Positions 3,963-6,167 of a stretch of 6,167 nucleotides of DNA are shown here, in pieces. The notes beneath the pieces were generated by a model. It saw only the letters and a list, made by a program, of their open reading frames with translations, was not told the DNA's origin and did not search any database. The stretch's first letter is position 1. Each line of letters opens with the position of its first letter. The translations under genes were made by a program, and so were the position numbers. The stretch covers positions 1 through 6,167 of the forward strand of contig JAJZRT010000245.1 in assembly GCA_021802595.1 (NCBI GenBank), given 5' to 3'. This DNA is from Pseudomonadota bacterium (GTDB lineage: Bacteria; Pseudomonadota; Gammaproteobacteria; Burkholderiales; Thiobacillaceae).

Positions 3963-5063
3963 ATGAATGGCATCCACAACAACTCCAAAACCGTCGATCT
4001 CGAATTGGCGCAGTGTTATATCCGGCTGTTCGTTCCCCTGCCGATCCTGATTCTTTGGTATCTGTTCTGGTTTTTTGTCATGCAGAACCCCGTTGCGCTT
4101 AAAGGTCTGGGCGTGTCCGGCAGCGTCCTCGTTTTCGCGCTGGCACATTGGGCAAACGTGAAACGCAATCCTGGCGTCTATCCCAGACGACGGGTATTGG
4201 CGATTGTCTTCGACCAGACCGCCTGCTTTGTCGCGATGTTTCTGACGGGGGAACTGGGCGCGGTGGTAGCGTTTGTGAATCTATGGGTATCGCTGGGGAA
4301 CGGGATTCGGTTCGGGGTGAAGTGGATGGCCCTGTCCGCCAGTCTGGCGGCCATCGGATGGATCATCCTGGGCATGGTGTCGGATTACTGGAGCCAGCAT
4401 CCCATCTGGATCATCAGCCTGGTATTGCTCAACACGGCGATCCCGGCCTATGTGGCGAGCCTGATCCGCGGTTTTCACGACGGCCGGACCAGGCTTGCCC
4501 GGTATGCCGACCACATGGAGAAAATGGCATTGAAGGATGCCCTGACCGGATTGCCGAACCGGTCGGCATTGTTCGATGAATTCGAGAAGGCCAGTTCATA
4601 CGCCTGTCGAATGGGCTCGGCCATTGCCGTGCTGTACTTCGATCTGGATGGATTCAAGCAGGTCAACGATACGCTCGGGCATGCGCAGGGCGACATGCTG
4701 CTCAGGGAGACCGCTAACCGTGCGAATGCCGTGCTGAGAGGCGAGGACGTCATGGCCCGGTTTGGCGGGGATGAATTTGTCGTGCTGCTGAGGGTGCATG
4801 ACTCAGGAAAACGGGCCCGCAGCGTCGCCGAGCGGATACGTCAATCCATCGCCTCCATCGGCTATATCGACGGCAATCCGGTCGACGTGACCGCGTCCGT
4901 CGGCATCGTCGTGGTGAGCGGTGCGGATGCCGCCCGGATGGGCGCCGAAAAGATCGTCCACGAGGCGGACCTGAATATGTATGCGGCAAAGAAGGACGGC
5001 AAGAACCAGATCGTGCTGACGACGCTATCAAGCGAAATCAGGCTGGTTGCGCGACGGGCTTAA
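3963..5063 (+). CDS. Membrane-bound diguanylate cyclase (GGDEF domain)
   Basis: A 366-residue protein that should make cyclic di-GMP from two GTP at the inner membrane. Residues 1-170 hold about five to six hydrophobic helices (roughly 22-40, 50-64, 77-94, 97-112, 121-139, 147-168). The segment 'LWVSLGNGIRFG' recalls the membrane sensor region of RpfC-like proteins. A short linker (170-190) leads to the GGDEF domain with 'DALTGLPNR' (192-200), metal-binding 'FDLDGFKQVND' (226-236), the active-site GGDEF (268-272) and the 'ADLNMYAAKKDGKN' end. RGED (259-262), five residues before GGDEF, is an intact RxxD inhibitory site, so product inhibition is expected. ATG 3963 was chosen because the in-frame extension to 3816 is AT-rich and not protein-like, but no Shine-Dalgarno is evident. 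The gene looks less GC-rich than its neighbours. Its stop overlaps the convergent tatD-like stop. Confidence 0.93.
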   Translation: MNGIHNNSKTVDLELAQCYIRLFVPLPILILWYLFWFFVMQNPVALKGLGVSGSVLVFALAHWANVKRNPGVYPRRRVLAIVFDQTACFVAMFLTGELGAVVAFVNLWVSLGNGIRFGVKWMALSASLAAIGWIILGMVSDYWSQHPIWIISLVLLNTAIPAYVASLIRGFHDGRTRLARYADHMEKMALKDALTGLPNRSALFDEFEKASSYACRMGSAIAVLYFDLDGFKQVNDTLGHAQGDMLLRETANRANAVLRGEDVMARFGGDEFVVLLRVHDSGKRARSVAERIRQSIASIGYIDGNPVDVTASVGIVVVSGADAARMGAEKIVHEADLNMYAAKKDGKNQIVLTTLSSEIRLVARRA

Positions 5064-5911
5064 ACCCGCCCCGAGGGGTTCCCATTTCCTGCGCTGGCGG
5101 CCGCGTCGTCTCCCAGGCCGAACAACGTGCGTGCGTTACGCGTGGTGGCCTGGGCCACCATATCGATATCAAGACCGCGCAACTCGGCCAGCGTCCGGGC
5201 GATGCGCGGCAATTCGCCCGGTGCATTGCGGCCGCGCCCGATCCATACGGGCGGAATGTCGGGGCTGTCGGTTTCCAGCACGATGGCTTCCAGCGGCAGC
5301 TCGACAGCCAGCCGCCGCAGGTTGTTGGCGCGCGGCCAGGTGAAGGCGCCGCCGAATCCCAGCTTGAATCCCAGCTTGATGAATTCGTCCGCCTGCTGCG
5401 GGCTGCCGTTGAAGGCGTGGGCGATGCCGCCGCGTACCCTGATTTTTCGCAGGTGTTTCAGGAGCGGGTCATTGGCTTTGCGGCAATGCAGCAGTACCGG
5501 GAGGTCGTGGTCGCGCGCGATCTTCAGTTGCTCGACGAGGAAAAATTCCTGGGTGACGGGGTCGAGGTCCCTGACGAACAGGTCGAGCCCGATTTCGCCG
5601 ATGGCGACCGGGCGCTGCGCTTCGATCTGCGCGCGCAGATCGGCGAGGTGTCCGGGGCGATGCACGCCGATGTACATCGGATGCAGCCCCCACGCCGGCA
5701 GGCAGCCGGGGTAGCGCGCGCAGGTGGCGGCCACCGCGGCGAAGTTGTCGCGGCTGACGGCGGGAACGACTTGCACGCCGACGCCGCCTGCGATCGCGCG
5801 CGCGTATTCGGCGTCGCGGTCGGCGTCGAACTCGGCTGCGTCGAGGTGGCAGTGGGTATCGATGAAAAACGGCACCACGTCGGGTGCCGTTTCAGGGTGC
5901 TTGTTGCTCAC
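5060..5911 (-). CDS. TatD family metal-dependent hydrolase (YjjV-like)
   Basis: A 283-residue TIM-barrel hydrolase of the TatD family, metal-dependent enzymes linked to DNA 3'-end processing and tRNA or D-aminoacyl quality control. All expected metal ligands are visible: HxH in 'FIDTHCHLD' (H20, H22), E106 in 'AIGEIGLDLF', H142 in 'LPVLLHC', H165 in 'GIAHAFNGS' and D215 in 'LETDSPDIPP'. 'GLHPMYIG', 'GEIGLDLF' and 'GGAFTWPRA' resemble E. coli YjjV more than TatD or YcfH. GTG 5911 was chosen because GGAG lies eight bases upstream. An ATG at 5962 would add 17 residues (MPLLPLAGEGWGGGAKH) that are only translated repeat sequence. The internal GTGs at 5878 and 5875 are alternatives. It follows the Bax inhibitor-1-like gene on the same strand after 69 bases, so cotranscription is possible. 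Confidence 0.93.
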   Translation of the reverse strand: MSNKHPETAPDVVPFFIDTHCHLDAAEFDADRDAEYARAIAGGVGVQVVPAVSRDNFAAVAATCARYPGCLPAWGLHPMYIGVHRPGHLADLRAQIEAQRPVAIGEIGLDLFVRDLDPVTQEFFLVEQLKIARDHDLPVLLHCRKANDPLLKHLRKIRVRGGIAHAFNGSPQQADEFIKLGFKLGFGGAFTWPRANNLRRLAVELPLEAIVLETDSPDIPPVWIGRGRNAPGELPRIARTLAELRGLDIDMVAQATTRNARTLFGLGDDAAASAGNGNPSGRV

Positions 5912-5917
5912 GTGCTT

Positions 5918-5968
5918 CGCTCCCCCTCCCCAACCCTCCCCCGCTAGCGGGAGAAGGGGCAAACGCTG
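5918..5968. repeat. Dispersed GC-rich inverted repeat (copy B) upstream of the tatD-like gene
   Basis: The element contains the perfect 12-bp palindrome CCCGCTAGCGGG (5940-5951), flanked by imperfect extensions CCCTCC on one side and AGAAGGGG on the other. Read on the minus strand it begins GTTTGCCC and carries GGGGGAGGG, like the hairpin at 1397-1418, so it is a second member of that family. It fills nearly all of the space between the Bax inhibitor-1-like stop and the tatD-like start. Its purine-rich end (5920-5926 on the minus strand) provides the apparent Shine-Dalgarno. Confidence 0.7.
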
Positions 5969-5980
5969 GGCCCAAACCGA

Positions 5981-6167
5981 TCAGTCGTTGTTGGCAAAGC
6001 CCAGCAACTGCAGCAGGCTGGTGAACAGGTTGAAGATCGCGACGAATAGCGTGACCGTCGCCATGATGTAGTTGGTCTCGCCGCCGTGGATGATGTTGCT
6101 GGTCTCGTACAGGATGAGTCCGGACATCAAGAGCACGAACATGGCCGACACCGCCAGCGACAGGCCG
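5981..6167 (-). CDS. Bax inhibitor-1/YccA family membrane protein, 3' part only
   Basis: The minus strand encodes the last 61 residues of an integral membrane protein, ending with TGA at 5983-5981. Two hydrophobic segments are seen ('[17 protein letters not shown]' and '[24 protein letters not shown]'), separated by '[14 protein letters not shown]', the conserved C-terminal loop of bacterial Bax inhibitor-1 (YccA/YbhL-type) proteins. The family are seven-helix inner-membrane proteins; YccA modulates FtsH proteolysis in E. coli, while others act as pH-sensitive calcium leak channels. The usual 'DTQ' at the loop start is 'YETS' here. The start lies outside the window. Confidence 0.88.
   Translation of the reverse strand, partial: GLSLAVSAMFVLLMSGLILYETSNIIHGGETNYIMATVTLFVAIFNLFTSLLQLLGFANND

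Noticed and set aside
5417..5947. A 176-codon plus-strand frame opposite the tatD-like gene.
   Set aside because: Shadow of a gene whose metal ligands are all present on the minus strand.

Overview
The window is GC-rich (roughly 60-65% by eye) and looks like the chromosome of a proteobacterium, most likely a betaproteobacterium. This rests on three things: dispersed repeats of the 'CTGAGC(C/T)TGTCGAAGGGC' type, a second dispersed repeat of the 'CCCTC...GGGGGAGGG' type, and protein sequences that read like that class. No rRNA, tRNA, CRISPR array, insertion sequence or phage gene was seen. The taxon is an inference; nothing in the window fixes it.

Layout, left to right. (1) 1-266: the 3' end of a dienelactone hydrolase family gene. 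(2) 267-728: a gene-free, repeat-rich stretch. It holds a 138-bp unit duplicated in tandem (five transitions between the copies), a REP-like inverted pair, and further repeat arms, the last of which abuts the next start codon. (3) 729-1376: a divergent GTP cyclohydrolase I (FolE family) that keeps the zinc ligands but has Gln where the catalytic His is expected. (4) 1377-1563: a hairpin repeat, then a strong sigma-70-like promoter with an 18-bp palindromic operator between -35 and -10. (5) 1564-3291: a likely autoregulated cluster of a TetR repressor (GTG start, possibly leaderless), a 16-codon mini-ORF whose stop overlaps the next start, an isoprenylcysteine/phospholipid methyltransferase-like membrane protein, and an AhpD/carboxymuconolactone-decarboxylase-like gene broken by one extra C in a C4 run. 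(6) 3393-3746: a small conserved-looking protein of unknown function. (7) 3747-3962: a regulatory-looking spacer with an AT-rich block, tandem 8-mers and a nested inverted repeat ending 5 nt before the next start. (8) 3963-5063: a membrane-bound diguanylate cyclase with intact GGDEF motif and RxxD inhibitory site. (9) 5060-5911, minus strand: a YjjV-like TatD family hydrolase, converging on the cyclase gene with overlapping stop codons. (10) 5912-5980: a second copy of the hairpin repeat, which appears to supply the TatD Shine-Dalgarno. (11) 5981-6167, minus strand: the 3' end of a Bax inhibitor-1 family membrane protein.

Functionally, the only coherent unit is the TetR / methyltransferase / AhpD-like cluster, which looks like a repressor-controlled response to a small molecule or electrophile, with its last gene currently out of frame. 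The other genes look like ordinary, unrelated neighbours. I do not see a clearly new multi-gene system. The best leads are the altered active site of the FolE-like protein, the compact operator/leaderless/mini-ORF control of the TetR cluster, and the structured leader of the diguanylate cyclase gene.
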